DNA from: Mucor mucedo
Lineage: Eukaryota > Mucoromycota > Mucoromycetes > Mucorales > Mucoraceae
Direction: 5' to 3'
Length of the DNA: 64,000 bases
Assembly: GCF_025094135.1 (NCBI RefSeq)
Contig: NW_026252460.1
Coordinates: forward strand, 1 to 64,000
Part shown: positions 33,577 through 47,049 of the stretch, piece after piece
How positions within the stretch are numbered: the stretch's first letter is position 1
Layout: each line of letters starts with the position of its first letter
Program-made: the position numbers and the translations under genes
The notes under the pieces: model-generated
Database searches by the model: none
What the model saw: only the letters and a program-made list of their open reading frames with translations
Told to the model about the DNA's origin: nothing

Positions 33577-36500
33577 ATGTCTGGTAATAACAACCAAACA
33601 TACGAACACAATCAAGTGGTTACGTCTGATGGTGCTTACTACCATGATTCTGACGACCACGGTCGTCTTCGCGACGACGAAATGATGGAGGAATATTCTG
33701 AAAAGGCTCCCCCTCCTACGAAACCTCGTTTTTACAAAACAAAAAAATACTGGATTATTTGCTCTATCAACACTGTCATTGTTGTTATTGTTGCAGTTGT
33801 CTTGGCTCTTTATGTCATTTTCCCTAAAGTCGCCCAATCTTTGATGAACAAGTCCAAGATTGATGTCTCTGCTGCTGCCATTTCATTCACCAAGCCTGAG
33901 TCCTTAACCAATGCTGCCTACTCTAAGCGTGATGGTGATGATATGAATTCTACTTTTTACATGTCAATGGAAAGTGATCTCTCCAAGACCGGTCCATTCC
34001 ATGCTACAATCAAGTTCCATAATCCTGTACAAATCTACTACAACGAATCCTACCTCGGTGATATCTTCTTTTATGAAGAAGCTAAAATTGCTAGTGGTAA
34101 AGGAAAGTTAAATGCTGTCACTCCCTTCATGATCCGTGATCAAGCTGCTTTTGCTGAGTTCTCAAAGACCATGTTGGCCGTCGAAGAATTCAAATGGACC
34201 CTTAAAGGAAAGCTCGATATTACCGCTCTTAGCAGGTAAAAATAGAATCCCAAAACTTAAATATAACATGTATATACAAAACAAGCATAGGTCGTACTCA
34301 CACTTTTACTTTTATAAAATAGAACGGCCACAGTCAACCTTAATAAAGAAATCACATTAAATGGTAAGTTTCACGAATGTTTATTCTTGTACCCCACAAC
34401 CTTATTCTAATTTCTTTCTATTTTTTTTCTTTAAAATAAAAGGTATGAATGGCTTCCCTAATGTTAAAATCGATTCTTTCGGTCTTCCTGGTGATGATCC
34501 TAAAGGTGGTATTCTTATGGAGTTAGGTACTGTCTTAGAAAGTCCTTCTCCCATCGGTGTCCAACTTGGTACAATCAAGCTTGCTGTTGCCTATGATGGT
34601 GTATCACTTGGTATTGTTTCTGCTGATGGTGTCACACTCCAAAAGGGTGAGAACAGAATTCTCCTCAAGGGTTCTCTTGTACCTCAAAATGATACTGCCT
34701 CTTTGGACAAGATCAGTGTTCTTTTCTCCAACTATATTGCCGGTGTTGTATCTACCACCACTGCCGTTGGTGTCTCTTGTGCCCCTGACGGTGTCAACCC
34801 CATTGGCTGGCTCTCTGAGGGTTTCAAGACCGTTAACCTTAAGGTTGGTTTGGGAGCTCCTGCTCCTTTAAAGATCATTAATGGTGTTAGTATGGGTTAC
34901 CTTGACTTGAAGTTTGATCCTTCTGCTCCTTACGCACCTGTTATCAATGCTCCTGCTGTTACTGCCAACTTCCAAATGCCTTTCGGTTTCTCTTTAAATG
35001 TTACTGAGCTTACTCAAAGCATCACTGTTGCTATCAACACCTCAAGCACTGAAACTGCCAACTTTGCTGTCATGAATGTTCAAAACGCTGCTGCTGTTAG
35101 TGATCAAGCTGCTGGTACCATCAAGTTTGCTTTGAATAATACTACCATGGCCGGTATTGCTGGACAAGAAAGTATCTACAACAAGTATACTTATGCTTTA
35201 ACTGCTTCCAACAACTATACCTTCATGGTCTCTGGTAGTGCTACTACTAAGGCTATGACTCCTCTTGGTCCTATTACTTTAAGTGGTATTAACTTCACCG
35301 TTCCTACTACTCTTCAAGGTCTTAACTTCTTGAACAGCACTGCTACTGTTATTAACTCTCTTGATGTTACTGGTGGTACTGCTACTGGTTTGAATCTTGC
35401 TATTAATGTAACCATGAGTAATCCCTCTGACTTTGGTATCTCTACCGGTGATGTTAGCTTCAACATGGGTGCCAGTGGTGTCGTTCTCGGTCTTGTTACC
35501 TTAAACAATCTTACTTTGAACCGTGGTGAAAACACTGTTTCTGCTACTTCCACTTTCGATCCCAAGTCTTCTGATGTTGGACAAAACCTTTTGAGTACCT
35601 TTGTCATGGGTAGCGATAATGCTGTTGATATTACTGGTTATGCCAACTCTACTAGCATTGTCAGTCTTGCCGAACCTCTTAGTGTTGTTACCCTCGCTTC
35701 AACTCTTCCTGGTCTTACTGCTGCTTTGATTCAAGGTTCTGCTTTAATTGTTCTTCCCGATACTCTTACCACTGGTATTGTCGGTGTTAAGGTCTCTATT
35801 GCTAACCCCTTCAGTGCTGGCTTGAGTATTACCAAGGTCGTCTCTGCTGTCACGTTTGGTGGTATGCCCATGGGTAATATTGATCAAGATATTTCAAGCA
35901 ATCCTTTTGTCATCGGTGGCAAAGCTATTGCTGAATCTGCTCCTTTCAACATGGCCATGAACTTGGAACCTGCGTCCGTTGCCTTGTTGCTCCGTACTCT
36001 TGCTGTTCAATCCAACATGGATACCAAGCCTCTTGATGCCTTATTTGGTTTGGGTGGTCTTGAAGTCGAAGGTCAAGAAAGTGTTGAAGCTGATGCTGAC
36101 CTCTTCACCAACTTTGATATCTCCAAGTTCACTACAGATGCCATGGCTGCCTTAAAGGTTGATCTTTCTCTTTCTTCTGCTTTGAATATTGGTGAATACA
36201 GTAACGATTTAGCTTTCTCTCAAGCTGGTGTTGCCGTTGCCACTGATAGCTCTGTTCTTGGTTTAGTTCCTCTTGTTGGTCAACCCATTGTTCAACAAAT
36301 TGTTGATGGATCCGTTCTTTCTTTCAAGAGTGTTGTCATGTCTGAAGTTACTGAGAAGTCATTCAAGGTTCAAATGAAGGGTTCTATTAAAGACTCTGGA
36401 CCCATGTTTGCTACTATTAGTTTCCCTGCCCCTCTTACTGTTGTGTGGCAAGGCAAGACTATCGGTACTGTTACCATGGCTGATATCAATGCCAAGCCTC

Positions 36501-38743
36501 TTGTTGGTGCTGACTTTGATGTTCCTGGTGTCTTCACTGTTGCTGATAGTGGTGCTATGGGTGAATTCTCTGCTTATTTAATTAACAACCCTGAATTTGT
36601 TTGGGATATTACCTCCAGCGATGTTAGTGTCAAGGCTCTTGGCTTCACTTTCACCAAAATTGCCCTTCACAAGATTGTTAAATTGGCCGGTGCTAGTGGA
36701 TTTAAGGATGCTGTTACCGTTACTTCATTCGATTTACCTGCCGATCATCCCGATGGTGGTATTGCTCTTACTGTTAACACTGTCATTAAGAACCCCAGTC
36801 AAGTTGGTTTCAACCTTGGTGGTGTTGCATTTGAGAACTTCTTTGGTGATGTTGATCTTGGACCCCTCTCATCCGACGGTGCTGCTGTATTCAACCCTCA
36901 AGGATCTTCCAATGTTCCCATGAAGGGTAGATTGGTTCCTCAAACTACTCGTGAAGGTATCATTGCTGTCACTACTGTCTTTGGCCATTATCTTTCTGGT
37001 AATTCTTCTACACTTACTGTTAAGGGTGTTTCCGGCTCTGGTCCTCAAGGTGAGGTTAGCTGGCTTACCGCTGCTTTCAAGACTCTTACTATTGGCAATG
37101 TTATCTTACCTGGTCCTGAGAAGATTCCTGTTCTTATTCCTTCCATTGAAATGAGAAACATGCAATTAGATTTTACCAAGGATCCTTGGGCTCCTCCTAC
37201 CAGCTCTTCTCAAGTCGAGGCCCAACTTGCTAATCCTTTCGGTTTCCCTCTTGGTGTCAAGCAACTTAACATGAAGGTTGAAGCTACCTATGAAGGTAAT
37301 GCTGTTGCCAGTCTCGATGTCCCTGATAATGCTGCTACCACTAGTCCTTCTGGTTTGATCACTACTAGTTTCAAGGATGTTCCTTTTGTTGTTGCCAACA
37401 AGCCACTTTTCGCTGGTTTCGTTCAACTTTTGACTCTCAGTCCTAGTGTTACTTTTGGCTTGCAAGGCACTTCCAATGCTATTGCTCACACTTCTGTTGG
37501 TGATTTAACTCTTCCTGGTATCCATTTCGCTGTTGATACTACTTTGAAGGGTAAATTAAAATAACACATTTAAGTCCTTGGAGTTTTCAAAAAATACTAA
37601 TTCACTTTTTACTTAATAGGTTTCTCTAGCTTCAACAAGAAGGTAACCATTATTTCTCTCAAAATTTCCGGTGCTACTGCAAGCTATGTTATTGTTGATC
37701 TCACTGTTCAAATGGAAAATCCTTCTGATACCACCATTACCGTTGGTGATATTAACTTTGATGTTCTCATGCCTGCTTATAACAATGCTCGCGTTGGTCT
37801 CGTCTACATGAAGGATCTCACTATTTCTCCTGGATCCAAGACATACACTGCTACCATGCACTTGGGTGAAATGGCTACTAGTGCCGAAGCTGTTGGTGCC
37901 ATGTTCTACAATTACATGACCGGTACTACTGTTCCTTTGGTCATTCAAGGTACTGAAAGATCTACCCCTATTGCTCCTCTCAATCCTGCATTAAAGGCTC
38001 TTACACTCGCTTCTGCTGCTCCTGGTACTCAAACTGCTTTAATCAAGAAGATTTTTGTTACTGGTAGTCTTGATGACTTTACAACTCTCAAAGGTTATGC
38101 TTACATTACCATTGAGAATCCTTTGGATACCCCCATCACAATTTTAGGCATCAAGGCTTTATCTAAGAAGAACATTATTTGTACTGCTTTTACCAAAGAA
38201 TTTGCTGGATACCAAACTGTCGGAACTATCGATTTTGTTCTTCCTACACCCGCTACTGTTGGTGCTCATGAGACTGTCGAATTACAACCTATCCCTGTTG
38301 GTCTTCCTGGTGTTGTTGAAGGTCTCCAAAGTGCTCTTGGCGATAAACATGTTGATGTTGAGCAACATGCAGAGGTTATTGTTGGTAACAACTTCCATGT
38401 TTCCGATATGGTCTATACCCAGAAAAATGTTCCAATGGACATCTATGTTCCCATGTTCAGTGAAATGGACGGATTCAACGAGACTTGTATGACTGATGAT
38501 CATGGCATTATGGGTACTTCCCTCAGCGCACCAGTAATTTCTTCTAATGCTTCTAGCACAGCGGTGCCTACATTCACAACAACTGTTGATCCTGTTACAA
38601 CTGCTCTTCCTACTACTACTACCGCTGAAGCCCCTGCTACCACCACGGATGCACCCGCTGCTACAACTGAGGAGCCCGTTGCCACAACTACTGAGGCCCC
38701 CACACAAACTGAGGCTGCTCCTGCACCCACATCTACATTATAA
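33577..38743 (+). CDS. Giant type II membrane protein with repeated DUF3712-type domains
   Basis: Four exons, 33577-34235, 34323-34363, 34443-37550 and 37620-38743, give about 1643 aa. The N-terminal ~58 residues are cytoplasmic, polar and acidic with a KAPPPTKP motif. One transmembrane helix follows (~59-82, IICSINTVIVVIVAVVLAL). The rest is outside or lumenal: repeated beta-sandwich-like units with the pattern SFDLPxDxPxGGIxL...NPSxxGxxLG...LxSxDGxxLxxG...LxGxLVPQ...FxxYLSG, typical of fungal DUF3712 proteins. It ends in a Thr/Pro-rich mucin-like tail (TTTTAEAPATTTDAPAATT). Yeast Tag1, a vacuolar protein of related architecture, is implicated in ending autophagy; I recall this relation but cannot test it. 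Codon use is strongly biased (GCT, GGT, ACT, AAG), suggesting high expression. Confidence 0.82.
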
Positions 38744-39587
38744 TTTTTACCTAGATAAAAAAACAAAATTGCTTCTTTTTTTATCCCCAATTATTTCCTT
38801 ATACATTATATTTCTTAATACTTATCACTTTATTTTGCACTTTTTAATATGTTTTAATTTTGAAGTTTACATAAAGCTTAGCAAATCAATAAAGTATGTC
38901 CTTCTTTAATTTAATAATACGTAACGGCCAAAAAATTTAATATTTTATCATAGCATTTAAATATCTTCAGAATCTCGGGTTATTTTTAAATTAATAAATT
39001 TCACCCAAAGCATTTTTTTTCATCAAAGATCTATAAACCAGAAGTGATGTTGTATTCTTATCAGGCGAGACAGTTGTGTATAAATTAAATCTGTTTAAAT
39101 GCAATTTATCTATTCCATAAAAAAAAGGTAAGCTGAAATTATAATCGTTTCATGGGGTTTTAATATGAAATATGTGGGAGCACAGCAAGAAGGGTTTTTT
39201 TTTCTATATAAAGTGTCCGGCCGGGAAAATAAAAGATACCGATTGCTTATATAAAACAAAACTCATTCTTTTAGCTAGAATGCTCAAACAGGGATATTTG
39301 ATGTCACGTATACAAAAAATCCGTAAATGCAATAAACGAACTGGAAGAACCACCTGTATCTCAACACAATATTTGTGATCGCAGACATGTCTTTTATTGC
39401 TAGGCACGAACAGACTCAAACTTTATCAAGAGTGCATGATAATAAAACCATGCTTTTATGGATATTGCAATGAGTAACCAATCAAGCACGCTTGATCGCG
39501 AGACGCGACAAAGCATTTTTTTTGGGATCATTTAAAAAAAGTCACTTTTTGTCTTTTTCCTTTTTCTTTTTTACAATTATAAACGTA
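38744..39587. other. Intergenic region between DUF3712 gene and SEN1
   Basis: 844 bp, AT-rich, presumably the 3' UTR of the upstream gene and the SEN1 promoter. No coding frame or RNA gene is supported. Confidence 0.55.
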
Positions 39588-42500
39588 ATGAGTCTTCAAA
39601 AAAATACCTCCCAGCTTCAAGGGGTATTAGATCTTTTGGAGAAAAAAAGAAACAATCCAGGAGATTCCGATGTTGAAACGAATTTCTTTAATGAGGCTTT
39701 AGCATATCTTTTGACAACCAATGTCAACCATTGGTGGTGTACAGAAGCTACACTTCCAATAGCAAGGGAATCCCTTTGGCTGTTCTCACTGCCTGACCAT
39801 GATCCGATCGTCCAATATAAAAAAAAACTAAATAGTCAATTGCAGTCTTGTACATATTGTGTTCAAGCTTATCAAACTTCAAAGCATTATGTTAGACAAA
39901 GGTTATAAGAATGTACTCGAAAAAAAACAGTAATGTTAATACATATCCTATTCATTTTAGATACGACCTTTTATTCCCAAAACAGACCGTTGATGAGTTC
40001 TTTAGTCGCATTGATCGCTGCGACCTGACTAGAGTCAAATCAACTTTTAGATCGCAAGAAACCAATTTCAGTATGACGAACGAGATCATGTGTGCTTTGC
40101 TCGAAACCATTTATGCCCCTCATTTATTGAATGATTCAAAATGCGACGATTTGTTCTGCAAGATATTTGTTCTGATTCAACAAACAGGCTCCTTTCCAAC
40201 TTTTGGTGCCGAGACAGCCACCTACATCTTTCGTATAACACTACACCACCAACGTATCGCCCGATTCTGGTCAAGAAAATTACTAGAAAAATTCATAACT
40301 GCGGATGAATACACTTTTTCGGAGCAAGATTTTCTACAAACCAAAGATTTGATTTTAGGCATACTGAAAACATTCACAGAGGATTCAGAGGATGACAGTT
40401 TTACAATCAAAATCAAAAATTGTCCTTTTGATATTACGCAAGATGTTGGGGAATTATGGAAAACATTCCGTTTGATCACTGGTGCGGCTTCACCTCAAAT
40501 GCTGCTTTCATGTTTATCAGAATCTAATATATCTATGCCGCAACTAATCAACATGCAGTTATCAAGTTCTGCAGAATGGTTAGGCGAAATTTTAAAAACA
40601 ATGACAGCAATGTTATTAAAGATGCAATCAGGATTTTGGGGTACAATTTCAGCCAACAGCACCTCATATTATGACATCGTGAAACAAATATGCGAACATA
40701 CCGTATTCCAGACCACCATGAAAATAGCGCGCGAGGGAAACACAGGCAAGATTTTACAGCGGGATGGTAGCCGTTATCCAGACGACAAATTGATGGCAAA
40801 GATCAAGAGTATGCTGGAGTGGATATACCCTTATTGGTCATCCTTGCGAAATTCACCAGTCGAAAAGGATATCACGCAAAAGATTTTGGATACAACATTT
40901 GGTTACTTTCAGATGGACACTTGGGGCGTTATGAGTAGAGCTTATTGTGCAGAATTAGGCCTGCAGATTATTGACCAGTGTCTAGCCGACGATTCTGTAC
41001 CCGTAGAAAATATGGATGAATATGTAACAAAAATTGTTGGATTTGCAAAAATTGAGTCGAGTAAACTGCCCGCATTGGTACAGCATATGCCAACCGTCGC
41101 GCGAAATATTCTGTCGGATCTGGTGGATCGAGATTCAACTTGCTTGAACAAGGCATTTAATGTTATTTATCAGATATTGGACTTGACAGAAGATATTGAA
41201 GATAACCTTACAAATGGGGATAATGTGGATGAACCAAAGAAATCACCTTATGAGTCTGTTTGGACTTCTATGCGATCCTGCTTTGACCAGCAAGTAAACG
41301 AATACCCATGGTTAGCAAAAATTTTATTTAAAGCATACTCCAATATTGCTACTGCGGATATTCCGAATTTATTGCAAGAATCTAAGAATGGAGAGGAAGA
41401 GTTATCGCAAGAGTGCAAAAACGTATTGATCCGGATTGCGGATATCCGTGCGACTGTTGGCAAGACTTTGAGGATCATGGTGAATGCAACTTGGGAAGTC
41501 AGAAAAAGTATCTTATCCGACCCTGAAATGATTAAACCCATGTTGCATTTAATATGCTCATCCTATCATGAAATCAATGAAGATTCCCGGAAATTCATTC
41601 AGCAATATCCTCGTGTGATCCCTGATCAAGACATGTTTCATGATTTTTTCTATCTATGTCGCCCATTACCAGTCTTGGAAGCTTTTAATTCAATTTTGCG
41701 TGAATTTATAGCCTTGAACAGCAGTCTTAAATTGGACATGTTTAAATCTGTTCCGTCATTGATACATTTGCTATCGTTACAAGTTCACATATTAACCAGT
41801 GCACCCAGTGGATATTTGATGACTCTAATAGAATTAGGACAAGGAAAAGCAAAGGATGAAGACGGCATGATTGGTGAGTTTTGGGATGTTTGTTGGCGTA
41901 CTATTAGTACGGTGCTTGAGAAGTCATTGGAATGGGCAAAAAGTTATCGCCCTGCCGCGGTCGCTTCCATCATTGTTCCCATTTTAGATACCGCCACAGA
42001 CATGATGACCTCCAGAAATCTTTTTGAAAAAGCAATCAGCGTTACCTCCATGACCAAAGATGGAAGCCTCAGTTATGACAATATCAACACAATGACAGAT
42101 TCACTATCACACTGGATATATGTTACTCGTCAGGACATTATATCAAGACTTATACCATTGACAATCAAAATATTAGACGTCTTGAAAGAAGCTGAAATCA
42201 AAATTTCCGTGGACTCTTATGATCGTCTAATGACAGCCGCCACAGGTGTGAATGCAAGTAAACTTACAAAAAGTGACAGGGATCTGTTGTTTATGGCATT
42301 AAGTGCACATGAACCCACCGATTTCATCTTTTTGAAAGACGATAGTGATGATGAGGATGTCGAGTGGCAATCTGTTAATACCAGTAAACATAATCCAACG
42401 GCTATGGATTCGGAACCTACGATAGCTGATTCTACATTGCCAGCATCGCCAGTACAAAGGCATGCTGCATCAACTATGGTCACCAAGAGTTCCACGAATT

Positions 42501-45500
42501 CCCCAAAGATACCTGTCAAACCTCGTCAAACAACCTTGGATCAAAGTTTTGCTAATGCAACTATATCAGGACCCTCTCGTCCCAATAAACCCGAATATAG
42601 AACACCCAAAATAACAACCTATTTCGCAGCGACAGCAACAGAGCCCCACGAGATCTCGGATGATGATATAGAAGGCGAGTTTGGTGAGATGGATTACTCA
42701 CAAGTACCTGAAGAATGGTTTGAAGTGAAGACAGAGGCACCGCCGCCCACTGATTTAACTCCCAATAATCAATCCACGGAAAAGCATAAGTATTTTGGTG
42801 ACTCCGAGCCCATGGATATTGTTGAAGTACCATCGACTGTAAATAGAATAAATTTGGCAAGCCCAGCTACTCCCAACACCTCACTAAACACAGTGACACA
42901 ACCTGTCAAAAAACAACTTGCACCCAAAGCCAAACCCGATATGACGCGAGTCTTTTTACCACAATCGAAGCAACCCACATTCGCCGTGACATCTAAGGGT
43001 CGGAAGTTGAGACCTCCTTCTATGGGATTTTCTAAACTAAAAAATTTAAGAGAAGAGTTTCGTGCCGAACGCCGTTTGATTGCTACAGCAAAATCTCCTT
43101 CGGCTGCTGGTGCATCACGTCAACAACTCGGTATAGATTCTTCCGGGTCAAGTTCAGATTCGTCGTCTGATGAAGGAGGTGATGATTCTGGGTTATTAGG
43201 TCTGATATATGATCTTGATGAATCAGAGACGTCACATTATAAAAACGCCAACATTCAGGCTGAGAGTGCGAGCGTTAAAGCACTCTTTGAAACTAAACCG
43301 AAGCGTACCATCAAATTATTGGATACGCCAATTGCGAACGGTTACATTGACAAGAAGTTTAAAGCCCGTGCAAGAGAACAGCATCGTCGACAAAAGATTA
43401 CCCCCAACATTGACCGCATGTTCAAAACTTTATTGTCATGGGATATCACGGATAACCGCGAAATCCCTCCCAACACAAACGAATCCGTATACAGCTATGT
43501 CCCACAGACATTTGCTTCATTCGATGAATATAGGACAGTCTTTGAACCTTTATTGATGTTGGAAACTTGGACACAGTTGTTACGTTCAAAAGAGCAACTA
43601 TCCCAATCGGATGTGATGCCCAATTGTCTTGTTGCAGGACGTTGTCACACGAACGATTTTGTGGATATCACATTCTCAATGCCCATGAGTGTTATCAATA
43701 ACAACTTGACTCAAGACGACCTTGTTTGCGTTGCCAATCACTTTGGACCTAGCTTTTTTAGCTCGGATCGAACTGCTTGGAAAGGACGAGCTTTTTTGGG
43801 TAAAATTATGTCTATTAACCAGAAAAAAAATATGGGTGAGGTTGTTGTTCGTTGTTTTTTTGCTTCAGATCGTATCAGTCTTTTGAATTCAATTTCACCC
43901 AAGACTCAATGGCATATACTCCGTATTATGAGGTAATTTTTTATTTATTCTATTGAATGGTGCGATAAATGAGTTTAATTCTGTTGTCATTTATTTTTTA
44001 GTTTGACTACCACCATGCGTGAATATGCAGCTTTGGAAGGTCTCGAGTTCTATGATTTAGGTAAAGATATCATCCAGCCTAACTTGAATCCCGCACCTAA
44101 GCCAACACATGCTCAAATCGAACAATACCGTGAAAGATATGATGTCAATGAACCTCAAGCAGAAGCGATCGTTTGTGCCATCCAAAAGAAGAAAGGTTTC
44201 TCTCTTATTCAGGGGTAAGTACCACAACAGTTTTTTTTTTTTCAATTTGCTCATAGTAATCACCTCAATCATAAGTCCTCCAGGTACCGGTAAAACCAAG
44301 ACAATTCTATCATTGATTGTTTCTTTACTTGATCAACGCACCAATGCCACGGCGGAACTGCCATATGGCATCGGAAAGATTTTAGTGTGTGCCCCCAGTA
44401 ACGCCGCTGTGGATGAAATCGCTAAACGTTTAAAAGAAGGTGTTCTTACTTCGCGTGGTATAAGACAGCCTAATATTGTTCGTATCGGTGTTGCGGATTC
44501 TGTCAATGCAAGTGTCAAGGATCGTATCTTGGACCGTTTAATAGAAGAAGAGATGGATTTGTCGGGTGGGAAGAATGGCGCACCTGGTGGTAAATGGGGA
44601 GCCAAACTTGATAGTTTGCATCAAGATATTCGAAACATCCAAATCAGTCTCGATGATGTAGACCGTGAGATTACGCAATCGGGGAGTGATATGGTCCAAA
44701 TGTCCATTTTACGTGATAAGCGAAAGGCGCTTAGTCAAAAATTGACGCGTTCCAAAATTTTGTTAAAGGACACTTTCCAAGATCAAAAAAATCACGGCAA
44801 AGAAATGGAGATTTCGCGTGTGCGTGCTCGTCAAAAGGTGTTTGCGAATGCTGATGTTGTATGTGCTACCTTGAGTGGTAGTGGTCATGATATGCTGACA
44901 ACCATGGGCGTTTCTTTCGAGACTGTGATTGTCGACGAAGCTGCTCAATCGATTGAGATTAGTTCGTTGATTCCATTAAAATTCGATACCCAAAGATGTA
45001 TCCTTGTTGGTGGTAAAGTAGCTTTATTGGTCTTACAAAAACTCCATATGAAAATTTAACCCTTCCTATATGTAGATCCTAATCAATTGCCTCCTACTGT
45101 TATCTCTACTTTGGCTGCCAAATATCATTATCAGCAAAGTCTTTTTATGCGTCTGGAACATACAATCGCCCAAGAGGTCAATTTATTGAGTATACAATAT
45201 CGTATGCATCCTGATATTAGTCAGTTTCCCAGTAAATTGTTTTACAAATCTCGCTTATTGGACGGACCTGACATGGAGAAGAGCTCATTGGCTGTCTGGC
45301 ACAACTTACCCGAATTCCCTCCGTATAGATTTTTCAACGTTTTAGATGGTCAAGAAAAAATGGGCCGTGGTAAATCCATATATAATGTAGCTGAGGCAGA
45401 TGCTGCTGTTGCCCTAGTAGATATGCTTTGCACCAAATTACCCACTGTCAAATTTGCCTCTAAAATCGGAATCATCACACCATATAAACAACAAGTCGGT

Positions 45501-46933
45501 CAATTGAAATCCAAATTCCAAAAACGTTTTGGAAATGACATTGTTGATGTTATTGATTTTAATACCGTTGATGGATTCCAAGGTCAAGAGAAAGAAATCA
45601 TCATCTTCTCTTGCGTAAGAGCCGGTCAAGGTAATGTTTGTATCCAAAATGTTATGAAGAAGTCCTAAAAGAACTCAATTTTTATTATTTCAAAATTAGG
45701 TCGTGGGATTGGTTTTTTGGCCGATATGCGTCGTATGAATGTTGGTCTCACCCGTGCAAAATGTTCCTTATTTGTACTAGGCAATGCCCGTTCTTTGTAT
45801 AATAGTGATTACTGGGGCGACTTGGTAGACGATGCTAGAAAACGATCTTTAATCACAGATGTAAGATAAAAAATTTGAGAAGCGGGAGGTCTGTTTTACT
45901 AAAACATAACTTTTTTAATAGTGTGAATACCCCTATTTCCGCCACAAAATCAGCGAACAATCCATACCACGAAACATTTTTGAAAAACCTGCAGTAATAA
46001 TCAAAAAGAAAACAATACAATACAAACGCGGGCCTGTCAAAATATCAGAACCATACTCTAATTCTAACTCGGATTCTGAGAGTCCGCAGATGAGAGCAAT
46101 GACAAAACGTAGCCATTCATCTGTCGATCACGCAAATATTCGCAGCAGGAAGATAAGTAACAACAGTAGTCGCGATACAGAGATGGAAGAGCCTCCTTCT
46201 GTGACGATGGAACCGGTAAACGACAAATCAATTTCATTTTTAGAAAAAGTAAGACGCAGTAAAGAGCAAAAGACCCAACCAGCTCAAGCACCTAGCGCAC
46301 CTTCTACCCCTACCAGTAAATTATCGATGGCTGCTTATCGTGCGTCCCGAGGTTTACCGCCACTTCCAGCATCACCCATTTCACGACAAACGATCACACC
46401 CCCCGTTTCCAGACAAAATACTACGACGTTGTCAACCACCATTAACCCACCTCCAAGACTAGCTAATGGTTCAGGCCCATCAAATGCATCCAGTAGCCTG
46501 TTTATCAATAAAAGAAAACCACCAGTATCTGTAAGTTATTTCAATAAGAGTAAACAGAATTGAGGTACTAACTATTTAATTAAAGCGACCAAAACCTGTG
46601 AGTGTATGGCCAAATGGTATGGGAGCGAAAGAAATGGCTGTGATGGAGCATTCTGCGGCAAAAGAGCGCTTGAAGCAAATTCGAGAGGAAGAAAGACAAA
46701 GAGACCGACCTCCCCCACCACCAGCTCCGGTTCAAAGAAATTTTGATAGCATTTTGGACGATGCGCGGTACAATGACCGTCGTGAGCATAGCAATGACCG
46801 TCGTTATGACCGTAGTAATGAACGGCAAGAGGGACGTAGCAGAGAAAGGTACGAGGGACGCAGCAATGATAGATACCAAAACCGCAATTATAATTCTTAC
46901 GATGACCAAAGACGTGATTATAGAAAACGTTAA
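39588..46933 (+). CDS. SEN1: Sen1/senataxin-type RNA-DNA helicase
   Basis: Eight exons, 39588-39901, 39961-43932, 44002-44214, 44276-45012, 45076-45630, 45700-45860, 45922-46530 and 46586-46933, give about 2302 aa, close to yeast Sen1. The N-terminal helical domain shows the family SLWLFSLPD and CTYCVQAYQTSKHYVRQRY blocks. A disordered acidic middle follows. The helicase core is SF1B: Walker A GPPGTGKTK (~1500), VIVDEAAQS, DPNQLPPTV, SIQYRMHPDISQFPS, VDGFQGQEKEIIIFSCVRA and VGLTRAK. The C-terminus is Arg/Asp/Tyr-rich and ends in KR. Sen1 unwinds R-loops, terminates short Pol II transcripts such as snoRNAs, and limits transcription-replication conflicts. The middle region contains two PCNA-binding-like motifs. 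The last intron has a textbook TACTAAC branch point. Convergent with Ars2. Confidence 0.95.
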
Positions 46934-47049
46934 TTATCTATGTGTATATAAAAATTGTTTATTTTTTACAAGAGTTTATTTTTTTAAAATTGTGTATTTG
47001 TGTGGGAGATATAAAAAAAAAGAGAAGAGGCGTTTGAAGAAAAAAAAAC

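Noticed and set aside
38282..38790. Minus-strand frames over the DUF3712 tail
   Set aside because: They are shadows of the Thr/Pro-rich tail; the plus-strand frame has the codon bias.
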